Notes: generated from the sequence alone by a model not told the origin. DNA of 64,000 nt from DALYJJ01 sp031969915 (GCA_031969915.1 DALYJJ010000010.1:6042-70041), one strand, 5' to 3'. Shown: positions 52,337 through 61,154, numbered from the stretch's first letter. Made by a program: numbers and translations.

Positions 52337-52663
52337 ATGAGGCGCAATCGCCCACCATCAGAGCAAGCCATCAGCGTGATCTTGAAGCTGGCTGCGGAGC
52401 CTGCCGCTTGGCGGCATGGCTACGAGTTGTGCCAGGAGACTGGGCTCAAGGCAGGTTCAATGTATCCGATTCTCATTGGCTTGGCGGACAAGGGCTGGCT
52501 GGAGACCGTTTGGGAAACGCAGATTCCGCTGGGGCGTCCACCTCGTCACTTGTACCGGCTGACAGAGATCGGGCTGAAGCAAGCGGGAGAATTCGCCGCG
52601 GCCAAGAGAGAAGCGAAACCGGCAAAGCTGGCCCGATTGCGGCCGCGCATGGGGATGGCTTGA
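52337..52663 (+). CDS. PadR-family transcriptional regulator
   Basis: 108-residue PadR-type winged helix: SEQAISVILKLAAEPAAWRH, GYELCQETGLKAGSMYPILI, ADKGWLETVWETQIPLGRPP and RHLYRLTEIGLKQAGEF. ATG at 52337. It has a divergent N-terminus compared with the other two PadR proteins here. Its stop overlaps the start of a frameshifted small gene (TGATG at 52661-52665), and a membrane protein follows, so the three were one operon. The operon lies between the two ~225 bp repeats. Confidence 0.85.
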   Translation: MRRNRPPSEQAISVILKLAAEPAAWRHGYELCQETGLKAGSMYPILIGLADKGWLETVWETQIPLGRPPRHLYRLTEIGLKQAGEFAAAKREAKPAKLARLRPRMGMA

Positions 52664-52835
52664 TGAGCGCCGGTCTGTTGGATCCGGTCATCTTCGGCGT
52701 GGTATTCGCGCCCTCGTCGCGGCGTCTTTTGGGAAACGAGCGATCCGCCGGTTGGCATTCGTCGGTGCCGGGTTGTCGGTTCGCGCTCTGGGTTACTTCC
52801 AGGCCGTCATGCAGTTTCAGGCGGTGCGTGCATGA
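52663..52835 (+). pseudogene. Small membrane-protein gene with frameshift
   Basis: ATG at 52663 gives MSAGLLDPVIFGVVFA; at about 52710, two extra bases in a GC-run break the frame, after which ALVAASFGKRAIRRLAFVGA and GLSVRALGYFQAVMQFQAVR continue in the next frame to a stop at 52833-52835 that overlaps the next start (ATGA). Joining both parts gives a coherent ~55-residue protein. No family known. Low certainty because a short unspliced protein from the first frame is also possible. Confidence 0.45.
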
Positions 52836-53473
52836 TGGACTGGCCGGAGCGTCTATTGATCGCCGCGGTCCGGTGCATGCCTGTGCTGCGAAGGGAATGG
52901 GGTGAGGCGATGCTGGCGGAACTCGCTAGTGTGCGCCTCTCGCCGGCGCGCTGGCGGTTCGCAATTGGGTGCGCGGCAACGGCGCTGGAGGAATCAATGA
53001 GGTCTCTTGGGACGAGAGCACGTGGCGTGGCCTTGATCAGTTTGATCTGGGCATCACTGTGGGCGGTAATGTTTGGCGCGCTTTTGTTGGCCCTTGAACG
53101 TGTGCTTGGGCCCAGCAACGAGCCTTCACTAATGTTCATGATGTGGACCATCGCTCAGGTGGGGCTCGTATCTGGCGTTCTTTTTGGCGTTTTGCTCGCA
53201 CTTGGCGAAAACGGAAAGGCGGTCGAGCAGATCTCTCTCATGCGCGTGACACTTTGGGGAGCGCTGAGCGCTGCTGTCTTTCCCGTCATGACCGGACGAG
53301 CCAACCAAGTTCTTTGGACTTGCGCATTCGGCGTGATCGTTGCGGTCGCAATGGTCGCATTGGCGAGACGGGCCGCTCTTTCCCGTCTGGACCGAACGCC
53401 GGGCTTGCTGAGCGCGTGCGCCCTTCTGCCGGTGAAGGACGCTGTGAATCCTCGACTCGGGAGTTTGGCATGA
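52832..53473 (+). CDS. PadR-linked membrane protein
   Basis: 213-residue membrane protein with a soluble N-terminal helix bundle (MPVLRREWGEAMLAELASVR then LSPARWRFAIGCAATALEES) and about four membrane segments. The REWGEAMLAEL ... RWRFAIGC pattern marks a family of membrane proteins often found beside PadR regulators in actinobacteria and acidobacteria; its function is unknown. It is coupled to the upstream small gene by ATGA and is the last gene between the repeats. Confidence 0.7.
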   Translation: MMDWPERLLIAAVRCMPVLRREWGEAMLAELASVRLSPARWRFAIGCAATALEESMRSLGTRARGVALISLIWASLWAVMFGALLLALERVLGPSNEPSLMFMMWTIAQVGLVSGVLFGVLLALGENGKAVEQISLMRVTLWGALSAAVFPVMTGRANQVLWTCAFGVIVAVAMVALARRAALSRLDRTPGLLSACALLPVKDAVNPRLGSLA

Positions 53474-53530
53474 GGTTCGTCGTGGTTGTCGGAACTATCG
53501 CCCACGATCAACAAAACATTTCTGCCCGTG

Positions 53531-53752
53531 CCCGAATCACGCGCTTCTCGGAACCTGAGCGTTAGGGCGGCCGTACCCGCCGAAGACGCCGTCGGCGAGG
53601 CCGAGCGGCAAGAACTGCCCGCGCTTGCCGTCCTTGACATAGAATTCGCCGGATTGTTCGCCGCCCGGCGCTATGGCGAACAGCAGCACGCCGCGCGCGA
53701 ACTCGACACAGTGAGTGACCAAGCCTTGGCTTAAGGCGAGGAGCCGGGCAAC
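53531..53752. repeat. Direct repeat, right copy (~222 bp)
   Basis: Second copy of 51980-52210. Minus-strand frame at 53537-53722 reads EFARGVLLFAIAPGGEQSGE and FYVKDGKRGQFLPLGLADGV, a better protein-like sequence than in the left copy, but without a full gene. Confidence 0.85.
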
Positions 53753-54084
53753 ACTTGTCCGATTGGTCGGAACGCCTGTGGATCGACGTGGGCGCGGGCC
53801 GCTTGCTTCAGTCCCTCATTCGCCGCTACGAATGGGGCCAGGCCAGCCCACGCCTTTTCTGGTTCCGCCGGCACACCTTCGACTGGCGCGTCATCGGCAA
53901 CACGATCAGCGACGATGTGTTTCGCTTCCAGCCGCCGCGCGGCGCTCGGCTGGTGGAGACCTTCTGCCCCGCGCGTAGCGGCTCCACTTAGGTTTGCGCT
54001 GCGTACACCCAAGCGTCGAACACGATGTCGGCGTTGGGTCTTCGTTTATTTGTCCGCTGGTATCATCGTGGCCAGGACATCGCC
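53753..54084. other. Unassigned spacer
   Basis: No recognised gene. A 78-residue plus-strand frame (starting TTG at 53755; contains WVIGNT-like sequence RRHTFDWRVIGNTISDDVFR) and a longer minus-strand frame occupy it; neither resembles a known family or has a convincing start. Likely decayed DNA between the repeat and the next antitoxin. Confidence 0.4.
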
Positions 54085-54315
54085 ATGTCGGGGCAAGTTC
54101 AATCTATCGTTGAGGCCGTTCGCAGCTTGACCACTGAACAGCGTAGGGAACTGATGGAAGCACTAGCAACCATCGAAACACCCCCCACGCCGGTCCCTGG
54201 CAGCCGCCAGGCACTGGTCGAGGCGACCAAGGGCAACTACCGTAACGTCCCCACTTCGAGTGAGTCGTTCATGAGCCGGAAAAGGGAAGATCTCGCTCTG
54301 GAATCCCGATCGTGA
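54085..54315 (+). CDS. VapB-like antitoxin
   Basis: 76 residues from the ATG at 54085 (MSGQVQSIVEAVRSLTTEQR). The N-terminal helix followed by RELMEALATIETPPTPVPGS resembles addiction-module antitoxins, and the basic C-terminus SRKREDLALESRS is suited to toxin binding. Its TGA overlaps the GTG start of a PIN-domain toxin fragment (54312-54315), the standard VapBC arrangement. The toxin is broken, so this is an orphan antitoxin. Confidence 0.6.
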   Translation: MSGQVQSIVEAVRSLTTEQRRELMEALATIETPPTPVPGSRQALVEATKGNYRNVPTSSESFMSRKREDLALESRS

Positions 54316-54404
54316 TCTTTGTCCTCGACGCGAGCGCGATGATCGCGTTCCTGCGCGGCGAGCCCGGCGCCGATCCCGGGTACCGAATTCAGTTCATCCG
54401 CTGA
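54312..54404 (+). pseudogene. VapC stub (N-terminal 30 residues)
   Basis: GTG at 54312 opens FVLDASAMIAFLRGEPGAD, the unmistakable first strand and helix of a VapC PIN domain with catalytic Asp in LDASA. After GAD the frame reads PGYRIQFIR and stops at 54404. The remaining ~100 residues are missing, so the toxin is inactive. The breakpoint is followed by the blaI promoter region. Confidence 0.8.
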
Positions 54405-54470
54405 GGGTAGCAACCCGGACCGAGGCGCCGTCCAACCTGGCTTCCCGTCCAAAGGAGCCCGAACGCACGA

Positions 54471-54514
54471 CAACTATTGTTATAGTTGACAATCGGGCCG
54501 GGGGCGATTAATCT
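54471..54514 (+). promoter_or_regulatory. blaI promoter and operator
   Basis: A perfect inverted repeat CAACTAT-TGTT-ATAGTTG (54471-54488) overlaps the -35 TTGACA (54486-54491). A weak -10 TAATCT (54509-54514) lies 17 bp downstream, ten bases before the blaI ATG. Position and form fit autoregulation by BlaI. Confidence 0.65.
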
Positions 54515-54523
54515 ACATCCAGG

Positions 54524-54916
54524 ATGGCGCGACCCAAGAAGGCTCCTCAGTCGCTGACACCGCTGGAACTCAAGATCATGCAGGTGCTCTGGTCGGAAGG
54601 TCCCTGCAATGTGCAGTCGGTCCACGCCAAGCTCGAGTCGGGGCACGCCTTCACCACCGTGCAGACGGTGCTCAATGTCCTGCACCAGAAGGGCCGCGTT
54701 CGCCGCAAACTCCAGGGACGTGCCTATGAGTATCGGCCCGTCGAATCGAAAGACTCGGTGCTCGGTCAGGCAGTCCGCGATATGGTCGGGCGGATGTTTG
54801 GCGGATCGTCCGAAGATCTCGTCATGAGCCTGGTGAAGACTCGCCAGATCGATTCGGAAACCCTGGCTCGCCTGAGCAAGCGGCTCGAGACGATGGAAGA
54901 AGGCGAACCCGAATGA
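54524..54916 (+). CDS. blaI: BlaI/MecI-family repressor
   Basis: 130-residue winged-helix repressor (LTPLELKIMQVLWSEGPCNV; QSVHAKLESGHAFTTVQTVL; VLHQKGRVRRKLQGRAYEYR) with a C-terminal dimerisation region that the partner protease cleaves in the classical system. It overlaps the M56 peptidase gene by four bases (ATGA at 54913-54916). It should bind the inverted repeat at 54471-54488. In non-pathogens such pairs control various envelope or resistance genes; targets here are unknown. Confidence 0.92.
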   Translation: MARPKKAPQSLTPLELKIMQVLWSEGPCNVQSVHAKLESGHAFTTVQTVLNVLHQKGRVRRKLQGRAYEYRPVESKDSVLGQAVRDMVGRMFGGSSEDLVMSLVKTRQIDSETLARLSKRLETMEEGEPE

Positions 54917-56148
54917 GCGACATTCCGCTATCTTTGAGCTCGTACACCATCAATGCCTTATGGCAACTCCCGTTGCTGTTCGCCGCCGGGTGGTGCCTTT
55001 CCCGATGGCTAAGACCCGTAGGTCCCGAGTTACAGCACAGAATCTGGATCGCTGTCTTGATCGTTGCGGCACTCGCGCCTGCTGCCCCGATGTTCCGCTC
55101 CTACTTTGCGCAGCAGGCATCGACGCCAGATAGCAGCGTGCCTCCCGCCGAGATGCCCGCCTCTCTCACCGGCCGCTTGCTTCCGCCCATCGGTGCCGGC
55201 ATCGTTCTTCCACCCACTGTGATCCACGTCATCGCCTGGCTGTACGGGGCATCGCTCGTGTTCTTCTTGATCCGGCTCTGCGTCCAGATTCGCAGGACCT
55301 CCGCGCTCGTCGCCGGCGCCGGCCCGGCCCCAATGCAACCGGAATATGTGGCGCTGTGGGAGAGGTCGAAGGAGCGATTCTCGATCCGAGCGGCCACCCT
55401 GCTACGCTCCGATGAAGTTTCCGGACCCGTGACCGCCGGCTTTCGGCACCCAGTCGTCATTCTCCCCGCTGCCTTCCTCTGTGCACATTCGGAAACGGAG
55501 CTCCTTGCCGCCATCGCGCACGAGTGCGCCCACGTCCGGCGCGATGACTACAGGAAGAACCTGTTCTACGAGGTCGTTGCGCTCGCTACGGCGTTTCATC
55601 CCGCGACATGGCTCATCAAGTCTCAAATCGCCCAAACCCGGGAAATGGTCTGCGACCGAATGGCTGCGGAGCAGCTTTCTGATCGGCGAGCTTACGGACG
55701 TTGCTTGCTCCAACTCGCCTCCAGAATGCCGCCGGCCGCGTCAGTAGCAGGTTTTCAGACGATAGGAATGTTTGACAAAGATGTTTTTGAAAAGAGAATT
55801 ATGAATCTTATGATTTCCCCGCCACGAGTCACCGCGATTCGCCGTTACTTACTCAGCGGCACCGCAGTCGTACTCTTATCTATTTGCGCCGGTGTGGCCG
55901 GGGCAATCAGTCAGCCCGTCGCCGCTCAAACCCCGAAACAGACGCAATCCGCCACGAAACAGAAAGACGGTCCCAATCTCGACTGCACCTACTACGAAAA
56001 AGGCGTCGGGTTCCCGGGAACCTGCGGTCGCGATCAGACGAACAAGGCGAAGTTCGTCTGCTCCAAGAACGAGGACCTCACTCTCAGCCAAAATCAGGCC
56101 GGGTGCGAGTGGAAAGTCTTGCGGGCGGAGAAAGCCAAGCCGGAGTAG
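54913..56148 (+). CDS. BlaR1-like M56 membrane metallopeptidase
   Basis: 411-residue integral membrane zinc peptidase that senses an envelope signal and inactivates BlaI. Four predicted membrane segments; zinc motif HExxH in LAAIAHECAHVRRDDYRKN (~203) and a downstream Glu-region in IAQTREMVCDRMAAEQ. A last membrane helix lies near ~312 (YLLSGTAVVLLSICAGVAGA). Instead of the penicillin-binding sensor of BlaR1 the exterior is a ~75-residue Cys-containing tail (LDCTYYEKGVGFPGTCGRDQ), so beta-lactam sensing is not implied. Convergent with the ADOP gene 14 bp away. Confidence 0.9.
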   Translation: MSDIPLSLSSYTINALWQLPLLFAAGWCLSRWLRPVGPELQHRIWIAVLIVAALAPAAPMFRSYFAQQASTPDSSVPPAEMPASLTGRLLPPIGAGIVLPPTVIHVIAWLYGASLVFFLIRLCVQIRRTSALVAGAGPAPMQPEYVALWERSKERFSIRAATLLRSDEVSGPVTAGFRHPVVILPAAFLCAHSETELLAAIAHECAHVRRDDYRKNLFYEVVALATAFHPATWLIKSQIAQTREMVCDRMAAEQLSDRRAYGRCLLQLASRMPPAASVAGFQTIGMFDKDVFEKRIMNLMISPPRVTAIRRYLLSGTAVVLLSICAGVAGAISQPVAAQTPKQTQSATKQKDGPNLDCTYYEKGVGFPGTCGRDQTNKAKFVCSKNEDLTLSQNQAGCEWKVLRAEKAKPE

Positions 56149-56161
56149 CTTCCCGGCGTAT

Positions 56162-58945
56162 TCAGTCCTGCCGAAGTACATCGGCGGGAGCAATGGAGGC
56201 TGCACGCCAGGATGGGATCAGGGCCGCAGTGCCCGCCGCCAAGAGCATCGACGCCATAGCGATCGCTATTGTGACTGGATCAGCTCCGCCAATGCCGAAC
56301 AACTGAGTGCGGATGATGCGCGTTCCGAAGAGCAGCAAGGGAATGGCAACAGCAACCCCACATCCGACAAGGATCAGCGCTTGCCGCAAGAAGAGCCATA
56401 CAACGCTGCCGCTCGATGCTCCCAATGCGACTCGAAGACCAATCTCAGGTACCCTCCGAGCCACGCCGTAAGAGATGACCCCGTATAGCCCCAGACAGGA
56501 CAGCAAAAGCGCGAAGAACGCGAAGAACGAAGTAAGCATGGCGAACATGCGCTCCCGGCTCATCAGTTCGTCGATCTGCGCCGTCTGAGTCTTCAGATCA
56601 ATCGGCGGCATGCTCGAATCGATTCGCCTGATAGCCTCCCGGATGGGGCCGAGTAGTTGCCGCGCATCGCCAACGGTTCGAACGACGAAGTCGCCTCCGG
56701 GAGCGTTGGCCATCGTCTGCGCATAAGGCATGTAGAGCATCGGCCGTTTCCCAGCGCGAATCGTCGAGTGAAGCGCGTCCGCAACGACGCCGACCACCTC
56801 TACTTGTACTTCGCTTCCGCGGCTCGACCGGTAGAACCGCTTGCCGAGAGCAGAACCATCGAAGTAGTCCTGGGCGGCGATCTGGTTCACGACAGCAACC
56901 AGCGGCGAGTTCGCGCTGTCACCGTGGTTGATTTCTCTTCCCGCGATCAGATGTATGCCGGTTGTGGAGAAGTAACCTGGACCGACGGCGTTCCAGGACA
57001 CCAATTTTCTTGCGGCCTCTCCTGTTCGCTCGGGAAGACGAATCAACGACGTGGAGTTCCAGTCAGCTAGAAGCCGATCGGCAGCAAAACTCACCGACGT
57101 CACGCCGGCAGTCTGCCGAAGAGCCTCCGTCACTCGGTCAAATACCAGTGGAGCCTGCTCCTTGTTGTATCCTGCCTTGGGCGGACTGATGCTGAAGACC
57201 ACAAGTCCTTCCGGTCGAAACCCCAGGTGTGAAGACTTGAGGTTGGCAAGGGTCCGGATAAACAGACCGGCTCCGGCAAGTAAGACGAGCGACAGCGCCA
57301 CTTGTGCAACTACGAGCATCCCCCGGACTGGCTGTCTTTCGAACCGCGTCCGCAGCAGACCCGGGGCACTCACGATTCGGGCGTCGCTCCCCGGGTTGAC
57401 TCGCGTACCCATGAGAGCAGGCGCCAATCCGACGATGAAGACCGTCACTGTCAGCACCGCGAGAGTGAATCTCAGTACAGCCATGTCCGGGACGGGCTGC
57501 ACCGCGATCCCATCCGACTGTGTTGCTAACGTATTCAGCAGAGCGGGAACGGCGGGGTAAGCCAGGATAAAGCCGAAAGCAGCGCCCAGGCAGGCCAAGA
57601 CCGCGCTCTCAACAAGAAACTGCCGGACCAGCCGTGCACGACTCGCCCCCAACGCTAACCGAAACGCCACCTCGCGGCGGCGTGCGGAAGCCCTGGCGAG
57701 CATGAGATTGGCAACGTTAGCACAGGCGATGAGAAGTATGATCGCGACAACGCCCATGAGAATCGTTAAGGGCTCGGCAAACTTCCGGCCAAGACTCTCG
57801 ACGCCCCGATTTCCTGGCGCGAACCCGAGTTTGGGTACGTCTTGCGGATCCCGCCAGACCGTGCCCGCGGCCGACTCAGCCTGCGCGAACAGCATTCTTA
57901 GCTTCTCTTGGGCGGCGGCGAGGTCGACTTCGGGGCGAATCCGCGCAATGAGTTGCAGCCAGTACACCTGAGGATCAGAGTACAAGGCGGTTGGCGAGGC
58001 ACCCGGTTTGTTGAAAGTCCAATTACCTGAAACCACGGCCTGGCAGTGGATCGGAAGCGTTACGTCTGGAGCCCCAATCCAACCGCCGCGCGACACGCCG
58101 GTGAATTCCGGCGGAGTTACGCCGATCACCGTGGCGGGAGTTCCATTTATCTTGACCCTGCTTCCCAGCGCGGTCGCCCTTCCGCCGAACGAGCGCCGCC
58201 ATAGGCCATAACTGATAACCGCCGCCGGTTCGGCGTTCGGCATGTCGTCACTCGGCCCAATGAATCTTCCGATCATCGGGCGGACCCCGAGAACTTGATA
58301 GAAGTTACCGGAGACGACAAAGGCCGAACCCACACTGGAGGTATCGGCCGTCGCAATGGTGGTTCCCCGTAAGTGAGAAAAAGCCAGTACTTCTGCAACA
58401 TCGGAGGCTTGGTCACGAAGCGCTTCAAACGTTACGTTGGAGAAGACGTTGTTACGAAACCGGCCTGTGGCAGTGTCCTTGCGGCCACTGCCGCCAAACT
58501 GGTACAAGGGGCGATTGACGCGCACTGAATAATCTAAGACTGACAATTGTCTCGGCTCTTTAACTGGCAGATCCTTCAGTAGGAGTCCTTGAATGATCGT
58601 GAACACGGCGGTATTGGCGCCGATGCCCATCGCCAACGAAGCAACAACCGCGGCCGCGAATCCTGGTCGCCGCCGCAGGCTGCGAAGCGCGTAACGTGCG
58701 TCCTGAGCGACGCTCTCCAACCAGGGCCAGACCCATGCCGCCCTGGCCTCCTCTCGAAGCCGTGCTGTGTTACCCAGCGACACGCAGGCTTGACGGCGCG
58801 CTTCACTGGGCACGAAGCCCTTCTCACGGTTTCGCTCTTCACTCATGGCGATGTGAAACTCCAACTCGTCCTGCAGTTCTTTATTCAGTTGGTCGGAGTG
58901 CCGCCAATAGCGCAGTCGCCGGACAAGCTCGTAGATCACCCGCAT
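56162..58945 (-). CDS. ADOP-family ABC permease (MacB/FtsX-type)
   Basis: 927-residue duplicated permease with the same architecture as the one at 32547: N-terminal soluble prefix (LNKELQDELEFHIAMSEERN), first helix after DARYALRSLRRRPGFAAAVV, MacB-like periplasmic domain, FtsX block with RRREVAFRLALGASRARLVR, second periplasmic domain, and final FtsX block with RRVPEIGLRVALGASSGSVV, ending SIAPADVLRQD. No ATPase is adjacent. It follows a padR gene by nine bases. Intact. Substrate unknown. Confidence 0.92.
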   Translation of the reverse strand: MRVIYELVRRLRYWRHSDQLNKELQDELEFHIAMSEERNREKGFVPSEARRQACVSLGNTARLREEARAAWVWPWLESVAQDARYALRSLRRRPGFAAAVVASLAMGIGANTAVFTIIQGLLLKDLPVKEPRQLSVLDYSVRVNRPLYQFGGSGRKDTATGRFRNNVFSNVTFEALRDQASDVAEVLAFSHLRGTTIATADTSSVGSAFVVSGNFYQVLGVRPMIGRFIGPSDDMPNAEPAAVISYGLWRRSFGGRATALGSRVKINGTPATVIGVTPPEFTGVSRGGWIGAPDVTLPIHCQAVVSGNWTFNKPGASPTALYSDPQVYWLQLIARIRPEVDLAAAQEKLRMLFAQAESAAGTVWRDPQDVPKLGFAPGNRGVESLGRKFAEPLTILMGVVAIILLIACANVANLMLARASARRREVAFRLALGASRARLVRQFLVESAVLACLGAAFGFILAYPAVPALLNTLATQSDGIAVQPVPDMAVLRFTLAVLTVTVFIVGLAPALMGTRVNPGSDARIVSAPGLLRTRFERQPVRGMLVVAQVALSLVLLAGAGLFIRTLANLKSSHLGFRPEGLVVFSISPPKAGYNKEQAPLVFDRVTEALRQTAGVTSVSFAADRLLADWNSTSLIRLPERTGEAARKLVSWNAVGPGYFSTTGIHLIAGREINHGDSANSPLVAVVNQIAAQDYFDGSALGKRFYRSSRGSEVQVEVVGVVADALHSTIRAGKRPMLYMPYAQTMANAPGGDFVVRTVGDARQLLGPIREAIRRIDSSMPPIDLKTQTAQIDELMSRERMFAMLTSFFAFFALLLSCLGLYGVISYGVARRVPEIGLRVALGASSGSVVWLFLRQALILVGCGVAVAIPLLLFGTRIIRTQLFGIGGADPVTIAIAMASMLLAAGTAALIPSWRAASIAPADVLRQD

Positions 58946-58954
58946 GGTGACTCC

Positions 58955-59293
58955 TCACGCCGTCGCAAGGACCTTCGCGATCGCTCCGGTCACACGACTG
59001 TACTGGGACAGTTCCAATTCCAATTGCCGCCTTCCGGCCGCCGTGATGCTGTAGTAGCGGGCGCGGCGGTTGTTTTGGGAAAGGCCCCATTCGGCCGTTA
59101 CCCAACCCTTCAGGAGCATGCGCTGAAGAGCGGGATAGAGCGACCCCTCCTCCACCGTCAAGGCGTCTTCGGAAATCGCTTGAATCCGTTCTGCGATGCC
59201 CCACCCGTGCATGGGCTCGCGTACCAGCGTTTTCAGGATCAGGAGGTACAACGTGCCCCGTAGGAGTTCATCACGCTCTTCCGGTCGTCCCAT
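58955..59293 (-). CDS. PadR-family transcriptional regulator
   Basis: 112 residues from the ATG at 59293 (MGRPEERDELLRGTLYLLIL); an upstream in-frame ATG at 59326 would place the promoter inside the gene. Winged helix KTLVREPMHGWGIAERIQAI then VEEGSLYPALQRMLLKGWVT and EWGLSQNNRRARYYSITAAG. First gene of the padR-ADOP pair. The promoter predicted at 59300-59326 puts transcription at or next to the A of the start codon. Confidence 0.9.
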   Translation of the reverse strand: MGRPEERDELLRGTLYLLILKTLVREPMHGWGIAERIQAISEDALTVEEGSLYPALQRMLLKGWVTAEWGLSQNNRRARYYSITAAGRRQLELELSQYSRVTGAIAKVLATA

Positions 59294-59326
59294 AGTTTTA
59301 CTATAGGAAGCGTACTCGGGATTCAA
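59294..59326 (-). promoter_or_regulatory. padR promoter, leaderless type
   Basis: Minus strand: -10 TATAGT (59305-59300), six bases before the ATG; the best -35 is TTGAAT (59326-59321) at a short 15-bp spacing. An inverted repeat ATAG-TTTTA-CTAT (59292-59304) covers the -10 and the start codon. Confidence 0.45.
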
Positions 59327-59373
59327 GCTGATGTCAATAGGGCAACCGGATCGCCAAGTCTGAATCTCGACCT

Positions 59374-60138
59374 TCAGATCCGATCCCGAGTGCCGGTGTA
59401 CAACCTCGTCTCGTAAACCACGCGCACTCGCCCCACCTCCTGATGCGCGGCGTACAGCCCCAGCAACGCCTCCAGGAACTCGACGTGGCGCGCGTCGCCC
59501 GGCAGCGGCACATAGGAGGACGACAACATGCGCCCTTCGAAGTGCTCCCAGGTCAGCGTCTCGTCCCAGGGAAGCAGATGTTCCGCCGCACCCGGGAAGA
59601 CCCGGCCGAAGCGAAGAGCCGCGTCGTCGTGATCCGCCGCGAGGCGCGTTCGGTATTCCTCACAGCGCTGGTTCAACAGGTCCTCAAGGCCGCGCATGAA
59701 GGCCGTTGCACCGGTGACGCGACGGTTCCAGAACACCGCCGCCACGCCGCCTGGCTTCACGATGCGGCGCCACTCGGCGGCGGCTTCTTCTGCCCGAAGC
59801 CAGTGGAACGCCTGGGCGCAGATCACCGCGTCCACCGAGCCCGCGGGCAGGCCCGTCTTCTCGCCCGTTCCGTTCAGCGCCCGGAACGCGGGGTTGGCGG
59901 CCAGCCTCGCCGTCGCCTCACCGCGCATCGCCTCGTTGGGCTCGACGGCAGTCACCGCATAGCCGCGCCCCAGAAACAGCTCCGACGACAGCCCGGTGCC
60001 CGCGCCGATATCGGCCACCATCGCCCCCGGGCGCAGTCCGCACTCCCGCTCGAGCACGTCCACCACCGCCTCCGGATACCCGGGACGGAAGCGCGCGTAG
60101 TAGCCCGCCCGCCGGGAGAACCGCTCTTCCGGCTCCAT
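59374..60138 (-). CDS. SAM-dependent methyltransferase
   Basis: 254-residue class I methyltransferase. Motif I AMVADIGAGTGLSSELFLGR (~38-58), acidic loop AVTAVEPNEAMRGEA, motif II region SVDAVICAQAFHWLRAEEAA and IVKPGGVAAVFWNRR match the Methyltransf_11 type. The C-terminus (YVPLPGDARHVEFLEALLGL) is common to small-molecule methyltransferases of this group. ATG at 60138 lies two bases after the stop of the upstream aldo/keto reductase, so they form an operon. Substrate unknown. Confidence 0.88.
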   Translation of the reverse strand: MEPEERFSRRAGYYARFRPGYPEAVVDVLERECGLRPGAMVADIGAGTGLSSELFLGRGYAVTAVEPNEAMRGEATARLAANPAFRALNGTGEKTGLPAGSVDAVICAQAFHWLRAEEAAAEWRRIVKPGGVAAVFWNRRVTGATAFMRGLEDLLNQRCEEYRTRLAADHDDAALRFGRVFPGAAEHLLPWDETLTWEHFEGRMLSSSYVPLPGDARHVEFLEALLGLYAAHQEVGRVRVVYETRLYTGTRDRI

Positions 60139-60140
60139 CC

Positions 60141-61124
60141 CTACCGGTTCACCAACTGCATCATCGATGCAGGATACCGCTCACCAGCCACCGCGCCGCG
60201 CGGCGACACCTCCTCGATGCGCCGCAGTTCCTCCGCGCCCAGCCGGATCTCGAGCGCCGCGGCATTCTCTTCCAGGTACTTCCTTCTCTTGGTTCCCGGA
60301 ATGGGCACGATATCTTCGCCCTGCGCCAGCACCCACGCCAGCGCCAACTGGCTCGGCGTGCATCCCTTCTCGCGAGCGATCTCCCCAATGCGGTCCACCA
60401 CCGCCAGGTTGCGCGCGAAGTTCTCACCCTGATACCGCGGCGAGTTTCGCCGATAGTCGTCCGGCGCCAGGTCTTCGAAGCGCCGGATCTGCCCGGCGAG
60501 AAACCCGCGCCCCAGCGGGCTGTAGGCAACGAAGCCGATGCCCAGCTCGCGGCACACGCCCAGAATCTCGTCTTCCGGGTCGCGGCTCCACAGCGAATAC
60601 TCGGTTTGCAGGGCGGCGATGGGATGCACTTTCACCGCTCGCCGCAGCGTCTCCGGCCCAGCCTCCGAGAGCCCGAGGAAGCGCACCTTGCCCTCGCGCA
60701 CCAGTTCCGCCATCGCCCCCACCGTCTCTTCAATCGGCACCTGCGGATCGACGCGGTGCTGGTAGTAGAGATCGATCGCGTCCACCTTCAGACGGTTGAG
60801 GCTGTGATCGCAGGCCGCCTTCACATACTCCGGCGTGCCGCGCACCGCGCGCGCCGTCGGATTCGCGGGATCGCGCACAAAGCCGAACTTCGTAGCCAGA
60901 ATCGCCTGCTCGCGCCGCCCGCGCAGCGCGCGGCCCAACAGTTCTTCGTTCTTGAACGGCCCGTACATGTCCGCCGTGTCCAGGAACGTGACTCCCAGAT
61001 CAAGCGCGCGATGAATCGTTGCGACCGACTCCGCCTCATCGCCCGGCCCGTAAAACTCCGACATCCCCATGCAGCCAAGCCCCATGGCCGGCGCCGCAAG
61101 TCCGCCCAGCCGTCTGGTTTGCAT
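60141..61124 (-). CDS. Aldo/keto reductase
   Basis: 327 residues from the ATG at 61124, which has a strong ribosome site GGAGG seven bases upstream; the earlier in-frame ATG at 61145 does not. TIM-barrel reductase: MGLGCMGMSEFYGP, FLDTADMYGPFKNEELLGRA, AILATKFGFVRD, LYYQHRVDPQVPIEE and IVPIPGTKRRKYLEENAA. Related to the tandem pair at 24829-26978 but more distant. Cytosolic. It shares an operon with the methyltransferase. Confidence 0.92.
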   Translation of the reverse strand: MQTRRLGGLAAPAMGLGCMGMSEFYGPGDEAESVATIHRALDLGVTFLDTADMYGPFKNEELLGRALRGRREQAILATKFGFVRDPANPTARAVRGTPEYVKAACDHSLNRLKVDAIDLYYQHRVDPQVPIEETVGAMAELVREGKVRFLGLSEAGPETLRRAVKVHPIAALQTEYSLWSRDPEDEILGVCRELGIGFVAYSPLGRGFLAGQIRRFEDLAPDDYRRNSPRYQGENFARNLAVVDRIGEIAREKGCTPSQLALAWVLAQGEDIVPIPGTKRRKYLEENAAALEIRLGAEELRRIEEVSPRGAVAGERYPASMMQLVNR

Positions 61125-61154
61125 TCGCCCACCTCCACTCGCCATTGTAGAAGG

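Noticed and set aside
53755..53991. 78-residue plus-strand frame
   Set aside because: No recognisable family, no ribosome site, and it lies in decayed sequence next to a repeat.
54913..56148. True beta-lactam sensor BlaR1
   Set aside because: The M56 peptidase core is present, but the penicillin-binding C-terminal domain is not.
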